Shown in pieces: positions 1 to 12,281 of a DNA stretch of 64,000 nt. This DNA is from Hofstenia miamia. Its lineage: Eukaryota > Xenacoelomorpha > Acoela > Hofsteniidae. Position 1 is the first letter of the stretch; each line of letters starts with the position of its first letter. A program made the position numbers and the translations under genes. The stretch is from assembly GCA_900660155.1 (NCBI GenBank), contig CABFPE010000681.1, positions 317,766 to 381,765 of the forward strand, written 5' to 3'. Under the pieces are notes generated by a model. That model saw only the letters and a list, made by a program, of their open reading frames with translations. It was not told the DNA's origin and did no database searches.

Positions 1-103
1 AGCAACTAATTGATTGTAATATTTTTTAATTAACTTTCTTTCGATCTTAGTATCTTCTGTGACATTTGCAGCTTTTTTCTGATTAATGTTGGATGATGCT
101 ACA
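1..103 (-). repeat. Start of a 3' LTR, cut by the window edge
   Basis: On the minus strand an LTR-type start (TGTAGCATCATCC) follows directly on a purine tract (GAGGGGGGCA at 113-104) and runs off the left edge. The first bases resemble the start of element E's LTR near 48316 (AGCATCATCCAA, then a shared AAAGCTGCAAA), so this belongs to the LTR family I call gamma. The tract plus LTR start is the normal 3' arrangement of a gypsy-type element. The other end lies outside the window. Confidence 0.6.
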
Positions 104-1240
104 TGCCCCCCTCAGCTTGCATTATTTTGAGCACAGCTCATTCTCCATGTACCAGAGTGTCCGCTTTTCGAATTATCGTTTCTGCCTGTTGATTTGACCA
201 CGTTGTTTTAGCGAATTCCGTCTGTTTTGTCATTTTTAGCACTGCTTCTCTTTCTGTTGTTGTAACATTTGTGTATCTTAGGAACCGGGTTTCTCTAATA
301 TCTTCTGCTATTGGTGTCAGCTCTCTTAGCTCGTTGATTTTCTGTGAGAAGATGTCATAATATTTTTGATATAACTGAATTCCCTTGATGCCAATCATAA
401 GCATCATCTGTGCATCAGCTCTACTTGTGTGTGCTAAATCTTCCCTAATTTGGTTATCAGGGTAAAAGAACATGAAAACTTTTCTTAAACTTTGAGTATT
501 TGCCACATCCTTGTAGAAAAAGCTAATGTTATTTCTAACTTCTTCATCTGTGATTGTATTGGGGTCGTTTTTATTTAGCCTCATCATCGTAATGATTTCG
601 ACCCTTTTGGTGACGTCGTATTATCAGTATCTTTTCTCCCATATATCAGTCCAGGCTATATCATTTACTCGAGAGAATAACATTATAGCTCTTGGATTTC
701 TTTCTTCAATTTCATTTCTCAAATCTTGTAGTTGTACATTTATTGGTTTCCCATGTGTGTACAGTTGATCCGGCATTATTGTGCCTTCTATATAGACTCA
801 TTCTTTGTTATTCTGTTGTAACAATATCACTTTTGATTTTTTGTAGTCATCTCTGTCGACTATGGTTTTTGCTTTCTTTTCATTGTTCACATACAATTTG
901 TACTTGTGTAAGAATGTTTTCGCGACCTTGACGTCCTTCAGTATTCTCCAATGTGGGAGAACCATCGGTATTGCAATAGTCTCTGGTGGTGTGCAGATGA
1001 GGAGTTTTGTCTCAATCTCTCGTTCTGTGTGCTGGTATGAGCCTTCTGCAGTTGACGCTGTTGCTAAGCTTTTGGTGGCGGTAGTTCATTTTTGCTTTGG
1101 GAATCTTATCCCAGAATGCCTGAGTTTGTCCCCTTCGACTTAGCTTTATAATAGAAAATGGCCTTTCCACTGTTAGAGTATAACTTGTAGAAAAACTATT
1201 ACTTTTCTCAGATAAAACAGTAAGAGGAGATGGCACTCTT
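104..1240 (-). pseudogene. C-terminal part of the third ORF of a gypsy-like element (copy G)
   Basis: Minus-strand reading frames in this stretch match the C-terminal third of the extra ORF of element A (about 16.2-17.2 kb). The best stretch, 138-587, contains HTSRADAQMMLMIGIKGIQL, against HTSRVDTIMTLMIAIKGLKL in A. Another piece near 1100 aligns with A's TNTFWENI region. The end of the frame sits just upstream of a polypurine tract and LTR start, so this is the last gene of the element. No pol or gag belonging to this copy is visible; an unrelated LTR lies directly upstream. It is a broken fossil with several breaks. The function of the ORF is not recognised. Confidence 0.65.
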
Positions 1241-1249
1241 CTAATTCTC

Positions 1250-2477
1250 TCCTTTACAATATAAGTGTTCAGTTTATTAACTTAATTTAATATGCGTGAG
1301 CCTTTTAGCTACTTAACTTACTCCAACTTATTTAGGTAAAACAGAGATAATGGAAGACAGGATTGACTCACAAGGGTAGACATGCATATCCAGGAACTCA
1401 TATACCAGCTGCATCTACAAATGGAGCTGATTTTGTAATGTAGAAACCAGCAAAGGAATTGGTATGTGAATAGCAAACTCAGTGTGATGGGATTTGCAAC
1501 TACTTAAGAATTTAGTGCATTGATTGTTTTTGTTATTATGAATTTGTGTAAGAAATGAGGAGCCTTACATATATTAACCCTACATATATAGAAATAAGTA
1601 ATAGCCCTTGATACATGTAAACAATCAATGCCGCTTGCAGAAAAATATAGACATAAGTCGGCCAGAGGTCTACTGTAATAAACAATGAGCAACTGATTGT
1701 GACTATCAAATAATCTACATGTAATAGAATGTAAAGATACGATCTAAATAACCATTTAAATGTACGTAATATTAAATCACTGATCATCATGTAATGTAAT
1801 AAATAACTGAAGTTCATCAATAATAGAGTTAACATGTAAAACATACTAGTTGCAATCATAATAACAGGCAAGCAACGATGAGTAGGAAAGCTATAATGAT
1901 AAAAAACTCCTACACCTATCCGTAACCTAAGAGCACACAAGGTAACTACAGCTGTCGCCCTCCCCACTGTGGAATAGCTATTAGGAGGCTGCTCCAGCAT
2001 ACCTTTAACTGAATGTGGGAACCACCATACAATTACCCTAGCTTGTAAACGTTTAGCTTTCCATCATAATATAAAATACCCTGACAAGAGAAAAGTAAAT
2101 CCAACGTAAATTCGCTCATCAGTAATTACATCACTTCAAGTATATTTATAGCACTTGGTAATAAACAACAAAGTACTCGACTAGTACCTGTTAATTGTTT
2201 TTGTTTACAGTTTTCCCTTGTTTAATATTTCTGCTACGATTACGCAATGTCAGCATTAATTTGACTATGCTGTTTGACCATCTCTCGTTTTGTCAAATAC
2301 TGTTGAGTATAATTTTAAATGTAATTGCACAAAACATTTTACAAAATGAAATAATCAATCCTATCATGTGTTTACATTTTAATCATTATAATCATTATAA
2401 ATATTTTTAGTCTTTGTTTCATTCATCCTTTCCTCTCATCTTGACCACACATGATAGTTTTGATGGATTATGTCACA
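1250..2477 (-). repeat. Alpha-family LTR, probably solo
   Basis: Read on the minus strand, this block follows the LTR of element A in order. It starts TGTGACATAATCC (A: TGTAACATAATCT) and then shows CATGTGTGGTCAAG, AACAGGTACT, TTGTCAGGGTATTTTA and ATGGAAAGCTAAACG. Later blocks around AACAATCAATGCACTAAATT also match. Divergence from A is considerable, so it is an older copy. The distal end is blurred between about 1439 and 1250, where similarity to A's LTR fades. No internal region is attached on either side, which suggests a solo LTR. Open frames here are LTR shadows, not genes. Confidence 0.6.
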
Positions 2478-4589
2478 CTAAGCATTTAAACAATGCGGAA
2501 AGAAGACTGTAAAGTTCTAATTACCCTAAAAAATATACACTAACTACTATGGGATCTCTAGCATAATGCCGACAAATAATTCTGTAAGTAAACATTAACA
2601 TAGGAAATTTTCAAGGACCATACAAAACAAAATCAGAGACACACACAAGCTAAACGCATTCACTGATTTTCTACAGTGAGCTCAGCTCATACGTAAACGC
2701 ATACAAAGTTATTATTATTATTATTATTATTAATATTATATATATAATATATTTAGTTTGTAGTTTAATTGTATCTTTTAGCAAATATATTGCTTTGACT
2801 CTTATTATTAATTGAACTGTCGTAAAATCAGATTTTTCTAATAATTTTATAATGAGGTGTACTACTGAGAAAGGAAAACTTAACCTCTTAGAAGTTATCC
2901 GAATTTCACGAATGTCTGAATTACCAAAATATGGGGTCAGACTCAAACTTGAGTCAATATATCAAAAGCTCGATAATCAATAATTAAACAAGAAAAGATT
3001 CACAACTATTTTGTGATGTCAACAAACAAGCAGTCTTTGGTCAAATTAATTTCAATATCAATTAAATGAATACCTCTATTCCTAGCAACAACACAATGTA
3101 CAGTATTTTTAAACTTTTACCTTACTTTCGTGTACCAGTATAAAAATACTATGTCTATTGTAAGTTTAATTTTAAATCACATTTTATCAGACTCTGTCCC
3201 CAAATCTGTGATTTCTTAAATACCTCTGAATGCCTCTAACACCAGTGGTCTTTGTGTTACAATAATTTTAGTATACAAAAGTGTCAAACGGTTTCAGTTA
3301 AAGGAAAAATGTGTTCCCTGAATGAAAAGATTAAAGTGGCAACTTTTTCTAAAGTTTCCCTAACTGTACCTTGTTACAAACACGTTTTTTAAGCTATCGT
3401 AAAAAGAACACAAATTATTTCAGTGTTTCTCTTTCACTAATCGACTTTTTACAACACTTTCTATTCAAAAAGTTTCTTAATTTAACGCACACACAGAGAG
3501 AGTGGTTGATGTTTAACATAATTCTTCAACTACTTTTTGGTTCATTAATAGAATCAGTTACTTAAGTCAATCATGTTTAGTATTTTCCCACGAAGATTGT
3601 GTTTAATACTGAAAATAATATAGAGTTTTTAATTCACAAGACTCGATACTTAGTGTCTTTCCGAAAGCCCTCTTGGTTTTATTTTTATTGAAATGTTTAC
3701 TCTATCAAAAGTAAATTTAAAATCAAAAACATAAGGCAATCACAACGGATATATTTTACAAAGAGAGAATATTTAAACAAAAACAACCAACAACCAAATT
3801 AAAATAATTCAGGTCCTTAACTAGATTTAGACCAATGAAATTTCCCAAGTTAAAGAATCTAAGTTCAAATTCAAAACTTTAACTGAATGATATCAACACT
3901 GAAGGATGAACCAAAACTATCTTTTAACTTTAACAGAGATTGGTTCTGCAAAACCAGTCGAGAAGTCTTTGAAATGTTTTTCCTGTACTTCTCAGCGGGG
4001 TTGGCCCCTCTTTCTATTTCACCGGTCTTTTATACCCTTTCTTACGTCACTGTCTTCTGGTTGGATGTCCATTTTCATTCCAGAATTAAATTGACATTTT
4101 GGGCAAATCTGAGAGTTTAATGTCACATCGATCATTCTTCTCTTTGTTTTTAAGTAGCCTCTAGTTATTTGGTTCTTTGTCTTTAATATTACCTCGTTAC
4201 TCACTTAAAAGGTTGTTTAAGCATCTCTTTTCAACGCAATTAGCACTTACAATACGGTAAAATCCTTACAGTTGCGGTAAAATCGAAATTCAACAAAGCC
4301 AGGTCCCATTAAGACTCCATTTTTCGAAAAATTAAATTTAAGAAAGTCAATTTATTATTCTCTTTTAAGAATTAAATTTTACGGTAAAATAAATTTAAAA
4401 ATTTAACATTTTTCCAAGCAGCTTTGACTTCAAAAAATTTGTAAAATTCCAATTTTATTACAGAAGATATAGCAGTTCATGATTATAATTTTGTTAATAT
4501 GGATGAGCTGATGTCTGGCATCATACAATTGACTATATTCAGAAAATTTTCTTGCTTGATTCTTGGTTGTGTATAATCCTGAACTTCAC
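2478..4589. other. No gene seen; AT-rich
   Basis: This is AT-rich sequence with only short chance frames. A 61-codon minus-strand frame at 4019-4204 has a CPKC pair but no recognisable domain, so I do not call it. Apart from the microsatellite at 2709-2752 I see no structure here. Confidence 0.5.
2709..2752. repeat. (ATT)n/(AT)n microsatellite
   Basis: About eight ATT units pass into an imperfect AT tract. It is simple sequence, visible directly. Confidence 0.9.
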
Positions 4590-5285
4590 ATTATATTTCT
4601 TTGATATTCTACTTTGTTAATTAGTTCCAAAAGACCGCTATAGTCCCGCACAGCCTCCAGTAATTTTGTTTCTAGATCAAAGACTCTGACTGCTATGTTG
4701 AAACAGCAATCTATAAATTCCCCATCATCTGGCAATGACAGCACTATACTTCGAATTTCTGGTAAATAAAGGACATAATATCTGATGATGACAGCTCTCA
4801 GCCATGTATCCTATCTTGTAACCATTGAAATAGGTTGACTACCAATTTCATGAAACACATGTCTGAGCAAAATGTTTTTCACAACTGCAGCCTTTAAGGT
4901 GGCCACCAGCTTATCAACATTCTTGTATTCACTCCTGATCATCTTTGTACAAATTTGAAGTAAATGCATCACGGCTGTCACATGAAAAAGTCTCTAGTGA
5001 AAATTCTTAAGACATTTACCAGCATTTATCATATATGCAGCAGCTTCAGAAAGTAGCAAAGAAAATTCTGCTTTGCTATATGAATTTTTTTCAAAAAGTC
5101 ATCAATGTGCTGGGAAACAATTGCATCACTTGGCGGTCCATCTAGCTTTGCACACACTTGCGCAAACACAGACTCTGGAGCTGCAATATTACCTCCAAGA
5201 ATACTAAAATACTTGCGACCATTGATTTCAGAATCATTGACTGCCAGGAAGACTTCGTTATCATTCAGAACATCTATAACATGTG
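4590..5285 (-). pseudogene. hAT-type transposase fragment, interrupted by element A
   Basis: Minus-strand translation gives a recognisable hAT-superfamily (DUF659 / RNase H-like) order. It begins VIDVLNDNEVFLAVNDSEIN, then FSLLLSEAAAYMINAGKC (about 5070-5015), then HVTAVMHLLQICTKMIRSEY and VDKLVATLKAAVVKN, then a VTRxDTWLRAVIIRYY block, and LPDDGEFIDCC to about 4600. Families of this type have VTRWGTW at the last position but one; here the Trp codon is TAG. There is another TAG after LKNFH and a frame change near 5085, so it is dead. The N-terminal part is missing because the LTR of element A begins at 5286. The C-terminal dimerisation part is not seen. It is probably a dead transposon, not a domesticated gene. 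Confidence 0.75.
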
Positions 5286-7849
5286 TGTAACATAATCTCA
5301 TGTGTGGTTAAGTTAAGAAAAGAAGAGGAAAGAACTAAGGCTCAAGTAATATAGCAATTAATTGTACACACATGATTATTATTAATTAAATTATTTGTAA
5401 AAATTTAATATGCAATATTTTGATATTAATTTGCTTGGCAGTACTTTTGACAAATGGTAAAAGAACGAAACGCAAAAGCTAATTAATGCTGACATGTGTA
5501 AAATGGCAGACGAAGAAAACAAGGGAAATTAGTAAATTGTCAACAACTTTGATTAAACAGGTACTTGCCAAGTGTTTGATTGTTTGCTATTACTAAGTAT
5601 AAAAGTAGTGCAATTTATATATTTGGTGATGAACGAAATTCACTGGATTTACTTCTTTATTTTTGTCAGGTTTATTTATTTATTAAAATGGAAAGCTAAA
5701 CGGTGAAGCACTAGAGTAATCCTGACAGTGGTCCCCAACTACATTTAAAGGAAGTCTGGAATGGCAAGCACATACAGCCTTTCAAAAGTGTGGTGCAGCT
5801 GGTAGTCCTTATTTACTCAATGTGCTTATAAGTTAGGTGTAGGAATAGGGAGCTTTATTTTTTATAGCTTTCCTATCATTCATTATTCAAGAGTTAGTGT
5901 TATTACTATTATTGAATTAACCCTTGTTAGAAAAGTAATGTTTTATTTATATCAGTTTTCTTGGTTAGTCAATCAATTGCCTGTTAGTCAGTTAGACAAC
6001 TCTCAACCAACTCATGAATTAGTTTCATTGCTGACTGCATTGGTTGTTCACATATATCAAGGGCTAACATGTATAGTTATATCTTTAGTGTAGAGTCACT
6101 CAGGGACTTTGTTGAGATATTTCTTTATTATTTATTCATTATATTTTGTATTTTACGTCATCATGACGTCACCTCAATTATTTCGATATTAGGTTGCTAT
6201 CATTAGTTTGCCGTCCCCTCAGTGGTGCTTATTATTTTATTGCTCAAATTGAATTTGTGAGGGAATGAATAATTAATCATGATTGAACTACGTAGACAAC
6301 TCTTTTTGTAAACAAAGGCAGGTAATAACGCAATTTTTGTATAAAACTGAGAAACTTGTAGAGAACAGTTAATAGATTTTATCTACTCTCAACTGCCATT
6401 TTACCATTGTATTTTTCTTTATCTATTATATTGATATGAAAACAATGTAATATAGTGTCTTATTGTAGAGTTACTTGGGAACTTTGAAGATATTTTTCTT
6501 ATTATTTTGTTACTATATTTTGTATTTTACGTCAGTATAACGTCACTTCCATTATTTTGACATTAGGTTGCTATCATTAGTTTGCCGTCCCCTTGGTGGT
6601 GCTTATTATTTTATTGCTCAAATTGAATTTATGAGGGAATGAATAATTAAGCATGATTGAACTACATAGACAACTCTTTTTGTAAACAAAGGCAGGTAAT
6701 AATGCAATTTTTGTATAAAACTGAGAGAAATGTAGAGAATGGTTAATAGATATTATCTACCCTCAACTGCTGTTTTACCATTGTACTTTTCTTTTTCTAT
6801 TATATTGATATGAACATTATCGATTAAGTTTGGCAACAATTTGGGAGTGCTTTCTCAAGCACAGGGCGACACGTAGCTCCTGGAGGTCTTTTGACTATTC
6901 AGCCCAAATTGTGGACCCATTAGGTTATGTATACAGTTAGGTATAGGGAAATAATAAACCTCTCATTCAAAGTTCAACATGTACATGCACTTATACAACT
7001 TAACACTGTGATGTTACCATGCTTTTGGCTAGCATGAATGTCTGGTAATTACAGACTATTTATTAGTGAGATGAGAGATAACAATGAAAATGAGATCCCT
7101 TATTTTTCAATGTGAGATAGAAATTAAAAGTGAGACAAATAGGGTAGCACCAGTCACTAGGTTAAGCACTTTATTTTGCTCTGGAGATTTTGCTTTGACT
7201 GGAAGCCATATGAATTGGTCATCTTGAATTTTACCTAAAGTAGTTGATTACTTGGATGAATTACCATTGTTACATCTATAAGTTATAGGTTCTATGTTAT
7301 TCTATTTTCCAGAATCATGGCTGTTTGTAAATGCTATTCAAACCTTCTGCAGAGTCAATTAGTTTTCTAGTTAAGTTACCCTAGCAGCCCATGATTCTAC
7401 ATTAGCATTATTACTTGTAAGGAACTATAATAAGCTAAAACACGCTGGTTGCATTACTTTTCTATATTTTAATCACAACAATAACAAGAACAATCAATGC
7501 ATTAAATTACTAAGTTATCACACACACACACACATGTTTTCTGAGACAATGTTCCATTGGTAATTCCTTCAATGTCTGAGTAAACCTGGATTTGCTCAAA
7601 AAGACAAAGTCTGCTCTTGGGTAGTGGTTTGAGTCAGGTTTCAACCCTGTATAATGTCTCTCCCTCTCGTTCTAAAATAGCTGTTGTTAGTTAGATCATT
7701 AAGTGTAGCTAATGATACACAGTAATTCAATTATTATGGTCAACAATGATATGGAAAGAGCAAGTTTGGAGTCTGTCATACATTAAATACTAGGCATATG
7801 GTTACGCAATTCTGAAGAAATTCGAAATTAGTGTTGGCAAGATTCTACA
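5286..7849 (+). repeat. 5' LTR of element A (alpha family), with nested insert
   Basis: It starts TGTAACATAATCTC and ends GATTCTACA directly before the primer site, giving the usual TG...CA ends. Without the insert at 6089-7401 it is about 1.25 kb, matching the 3' copies at 17244 and 18420. A CA microsatellite lies near 7517. A TATAAA-like word precedes the GTAGTGCAAT block (about 5597), a plausible but unproven promoter position. Short open frames inside are not genes. Confidence 0.85.
6089..7401 (+). repeat. Beta-family LTR nested in element A's 5' LTR, with internal tandem duplication
   Basis: The alpha LTR is interrupted after ATCTTTAG (6088) and resumes at 7402 with TTAG. TTAG is therefore a candidate 4-bp target duplication (6085-6088 and 7402-7405). 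The insert has a 375-bp partial LTR (6089-6463) followed by a fuller copy (about 6444/6464-7401) ending ATTCTACA. Both match the LTR of element C at 25068-25718, including paired ACGTCA...TGACGTCA words. The longer copy carries about 300 bp that C's LTR lacks. No internal region is present, so it is a recombined or solo LTR. Confidence 0.75.
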
Positions 7850-7865
7850 TGGTGACCATGACAGG
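7850..7865 (+). other. Primer-binding site of element A
   Basis: TGGTGACCATGACAGG begins at the base after the LTR end. The same site in the same place occurs in elements C, D, E and F with small changes. A PBS starting TGG fits the CCA end of a tRNA. The pattern TGGYGACCRTGACAGG fits an arginine tRNA as I remember it, but I cannot verify this here. Confidence 0.75.
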
Positions 7866-8199
7866 CGCCTGACATGTGCAAGAGAGAGAAGAATATATTT
7901 GAGTCAAAACAGTTGTTTATTTTTGAAATATGGAGAAAGCCTTACAGTAGGAAAAACCTTTTAATGAGAATTGGTGCAAAGAAAAATCAATTCAGTCTAC
8001 AAGAAATGAAATAGAATAAGAGGGAAATGAACATAATCACCTAATTTAAGTACATGTAGAAAGGGACCAGCAGAGGAGTACTCAAAGCTGAAAGTAATAA
8101 TGGTACATTTCAAAAAGAAAACAAGAAGCAAAGTGAAAACCCAAAAAACCCCCCAATCGAGAATGTTATGATGTCCCCTTGAAGTGAACTGTCTCTGAC

Positions 8200-9650
8200 A
8201 GAATTAGTGCTTCAGCCAGTGCAATTAAATAGCAAACTAACCATAATTCAACTAACAGAGATCATTGAAAATAATAATAAAGAGAGACAAGAGTTAACAA
8301 AGCACATATAACAGTTAACTCCATGGATGTTTGAAATAGAGGTAGCAAATACCAAAAAAGAAAAATGCATTGATGAAATTATAGAAGATACAAGTATATG
8401 ATTAACAGAGCAATGAAACTTGTTTGAAAAAAAATAGAGAAACTAACCAAAGCAAAAAAAGAAATTAAAAATCAAAATAAAAGATTGCAATGATTGACAA
8501 CTGAGTTGCACAAAGAGAATGCAAATCTTAGGGAAAATAATATGAGCAAACAGATAGAAATCAATAACCTAAAAGATGAAATACAGTTAATGGTGTTAAC
8601 TAATGAAGAGAAAAGAGATAAAATATAAAGACAATAGAGAACACTATAGTTGAAAAGCCTCAACAACAAGACAATGCAATACCTTATAGAGACATGCCAA
8701 TGAATAGGTATAAACAAAGTCAAACTGAAGAGGAATTCATTGAAAAATTAGTAGGCAACATAACAAAGCAAGTACAAGAAAATTGCGCAAAGCCAATAGA
8801 TAAAAAACCAACATTCAAGAACACAATACTAGCAGAAGATAAAGATAACAACACGTCTGTATGTAAGGCAATACTGCCTAAATTCAGTGGGAGAGTTGAT
8901 AATTACTCGCCAACATTTAATGAATGGCTACAGATTTTCGAAATGAGTATGAAAGAAAGAAAAGTGACACAACAATGAGCAGCAGCAAGATTCCCATTAT
9001 ATCTATTAGATGTACAGAAATAAACAAATTACAAAAAATTGATAGGAGAGTACCAACAATACTACAATGATGAGAGTTTCAAAGGTCAATACGAATGTTG
9101 CTAAATGGAACAAGAATGAATAATAGAGAAGACTTGAGAAACTACATGTTGCAAGTAGAGAGGCTACTAAAACTCAGTTCAAGAGAACAAAGCTATTCAA
9201 AATACAATTTATTCTTGCATATTTCTAAAGGTTTAACAGAGGCAATTTGTCAACAATTCCAGATTAAATGTGATGCAAATGACTCTTTAGATAAAATGAT
9301 TTGAAAGGGACTGGCAATACAAATAATGATGGAAAACAATGCAAGAATTAATGAAAAATCATTGATAGGCAAACTGGTTGTTAACAACATGACACCTATG
9401 ATTAGTAAATCAGTAGGAAAAATACCAAATATGAAATCAGGAGAAGAAATGATAAAAATAAAACTTAAGGATGGAATGATTAAACAAATAAAACAAAAGT
9501 ACCTAAAATACCAGATGTGCAGCAATAAGGGTCACACTAGGAGATATTGCAAAAGACAAATCAACTGGATAGAAGACAAGGAAGCGTACTTTGATGAGGA
9601 GGATCTAATTGAAAATGAAAAAGAGCAAGAAAATATGGAAGAAACCTAAT
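8200..9650 (+). pseudogene. gag region of element A
   Basis: The N-terminal part (8.25-8.65 kb) is rich in Lys, Glu, Asn and Gln with heptad-like spacing, a probable coiled coil. A capsid-like segment at 8694-8978 holds LPKFSGRVDNYSPTFNEWLQ, shared with E (LPKFNIRVDGYNPTFSKWLQ near 50460). A CCHC-type zinc knuckle (CSNKGHTRRYC) lies near 9520-9550. This is the standard structural polyprotein order: capsid assembly, then RNA binding. It is broken in several places. Very short intervening frames should not be read as genes. Confidence 0.75.
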
Positions 9651-9699
9651 CTGCAGAAATTGATGATTTAAACTAGAGGGAGCACCATCTCTGATAAAA

Positions 9700-12050
9700 C
9701 GAGCACCCGTGTTAATAATCACTGACCTAATGAAAACTAACTCAATGACAGTTGTGATTAATGGGGTTATGGTCAATGCTATGATAGATATGGGAGCAGT
9801 TATATCAATAATGACTGACTATTGCTCAGCAAAAATAGGATTTGAGTGGAAACATTTGAATAATGAGAAAAATAGACTAATAAATGCATCTGGAGATTAC
9901 ATAGAAGTGAAAGGGCAACTGCCGGATGTACTGATAAGAATAGCAAATACAACATTCCAGGTGACTCTTACAGTGATTGACACAGAGAAAAATCAACTGC
10001 CATACAAAATAATACTGGGGAATGATTTTTTGACAAACAACAGATGCATTATAAAATACAACAATAAGATGATAACAGTACAAGAACAGATTGTAGTGAC
10101 GTATGAAGAAGAAGAAAATGATACAATAATGTTCAAACTAATGCAAGACACAAAAATTTTGCCAAACAATGGAAAATGTGTGAAATTGAAACAGCAGAAA
10201 ACATAAATGCAGAAATAATGATGTATGACCAGGTAGGAATTAATACAAAGAAATTGTCAATTCCATCTAGCCTATGCACAGTAAGAGAAGCAAAAGGAGC
10301 CATACTGATACTGAAAGCAACAAACCACCTCATTAATCTAAAGAAAGAGAAAGAGAAAATTAAAGGGAAGAGAATAAAAACAGAAAGATTAATGGTAGAT
10401 AAAACTATTAATATAATTGAAAAGGAAGTGGAGCAAAACTATCAAATACCAGAAATTAAGGTTAGTGAATATGAACACCTCAATGAAGAAGAGAAAAGGC
10501 ATTGATAAAAGTTCTGAACAAACACAGCAAAATATTTAATTTTGGTGAAATTAGTGTTGGTAAGGAGATAGGAGAAACACATAAAATAATTCCTACAATG
10601 GATGAACCAATAAGGTTATCATGCAGGTAATATAATACAATCCTCAATGAGTTAATGGACAATAAAACTATAAGACCATGTGAGAGTCCATGTGCATCAC
10701 CCATGGTGTTTGTAAATCAAGGTAACAAATGTAGACTTTGCATAGACTTTCACAAATTGAATGATGTGACAAAGAAGGATGCATATCCACTGCTGAGAAT
10801 ATGAAGCAACAAAAAACAAATATTTCACATGCATTGACCTGTGTAAGGCCTATTGGCAAAACCAATGGAGCCAAATGACATAGAGAAAATGGCATTTATA
10901 ACACCATATGGATTCTTCAAGTGGATGTATATGGCATTTAGATCCTGTGTAAGGCCTATTGGCAAAACCAATGGAGCCAAATGACATAGAGAAAACGGCA
11001 TTTATAACACCATATGGATTCTTCAAGTGGATGTATATGGCATTTAGATTGTGTAATGCACCAGTGACATTCCAAAGATACATAGCTAAAGTATTGAAAC
11101 AAGAGAATAAGAAACTTGAAGAGGGAGTGTGTGCTTACATAGATGATATTTTAATAGCAAGCAATATGATACAGGAACATATTGAAAAGTTGGACAGAAC
11201 ACTAACAATTTTGTATAATGCTGGACTCAGGGGAAATGGAAAGAAATGTGAAATTTTAAAAACCAAAATCATATTTTTGGGAAGGCAAATACAAAAAGGG
11301 AAAATAAAGATGAAAAACAATGTGAAAGAAATGATTCAAAATATAAAAAGTCCAAAAACCAAAAAAGATGTTCAAAGGATAATGGGCTTTATAAAAAATT
11401 ATGGATTATTCATACCTAATGTAGCCCAGAAAATGAATAGGATAACAGTACTATTAAGGAAATCAAAACCATTTGAATGGACTTGGAAAGAACAGGAACA
11501 ATTGGATAACATAAAGAACAAGCTGGCTAAAATGCCATCACTAAATGCACCTGATTATGAAAAAGAATTTATTCTGGATTGTGATGCAAGTAACGTGGCA
11601 ATAGGAGCATGCTTAGGGCAGATGAAAGAGGGCAAAGAGGTCCCTATGCAGTTCTTTAGCAGAAGGCTAAAGCCAAGTGAAGAAAATTATGGTTCAATGA
11701 AGTTGGAAATGTTAGCATTGGTAGAAAGCATAAAGAAATTTAGGTACTTCTTAATTGGACAAAATTTCAAAGTAAGAACTGACAACAGTGGGCTAGTGTC
11801 GCTGAAAAAATTTTCAGGAGATAAATCATCTATAGTATCAAGATAGATAGAATACATAAATGAATTTAAATTCTCATTACAACACATTAAAGGAACACTA
11901 CACAAGAATGCTGACTTCTGGATGGCGTTGCCAGAATACCAATGGGATTTAGAAAAAATGGAAGGAGAGAAGAAAAAATTTGATTTCATACCACACAGTG
12001 AATATCAAAAATTGCCCAACATTAATGCTAATAAAAAGGGATAAGCCATA
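9700..12050 (+). pseudogene. pol of element A: protease, reverse transcriptase, RNase H
   Basis: A retropepsin-like region (about 9709-10100) has the VVINGV...IDMGA...SIMTDYC arrangement and a later LGNDFLTNN block. The RT follows, with a CIDF block near 10740, FRLCNAPVTFQRYI and AYIDDILIAS near 11140, and then the connection region. RNase H starts with FILDCDASNVAIGA (about 11565) and includes the VRTDN motif (about 11775). The order is that of Ty3/gypsy pol. The longest uninterrupted stretch is 10959-11846. It is broken at several places, so no active enzyme is expected. Confidence 0.85.
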
Positions 12051-12281
12051 ATGCTGATTATAGTCAAAGAAGAAATAACAGAATAAGAAATTGTGGAAAA
12101 ACAGAATTTGGATATAATATTAATTGAGATAAAAGACAAATTAAAAGACGAAGACAGGAAGTTAGGAAAAGAAGCAAGTAGTTACTTCCAAAGGTATAAA
12201 TGAAAAATGAATACAAACAGACTATTATACATAGCAGGCAAGACACTACGAATAGAAATTCCAGAACTTACACTTACTTAA

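Noticed and set aside
138-768. Overlapping plus-strand frames in 526-1143 as host genes
   Set aside because: They are antisense to the third ORF of the left-edge element and have no domain of their own.
1504-2000. 154-codon minus-strand hydrophobic frame resembling a multi-pass membrane protein
   Set aside because: The whole stretch aligns with the alpha LTR; hydrophobicity comes from the T-rich strand.
5281-5286. CATGTG/CATGTT as the target duplication of element A
   Set aside because: The flanks differ (hAT on the left, beta-like LTR on the right) and an N intervenes, so the match may be chance.
7510-7535. CRISPR array or satellite at the (CA)n tract
   Set aside because: It is a plain dinucleotide microsatellite within the LTR, and the window is eukaryotic.
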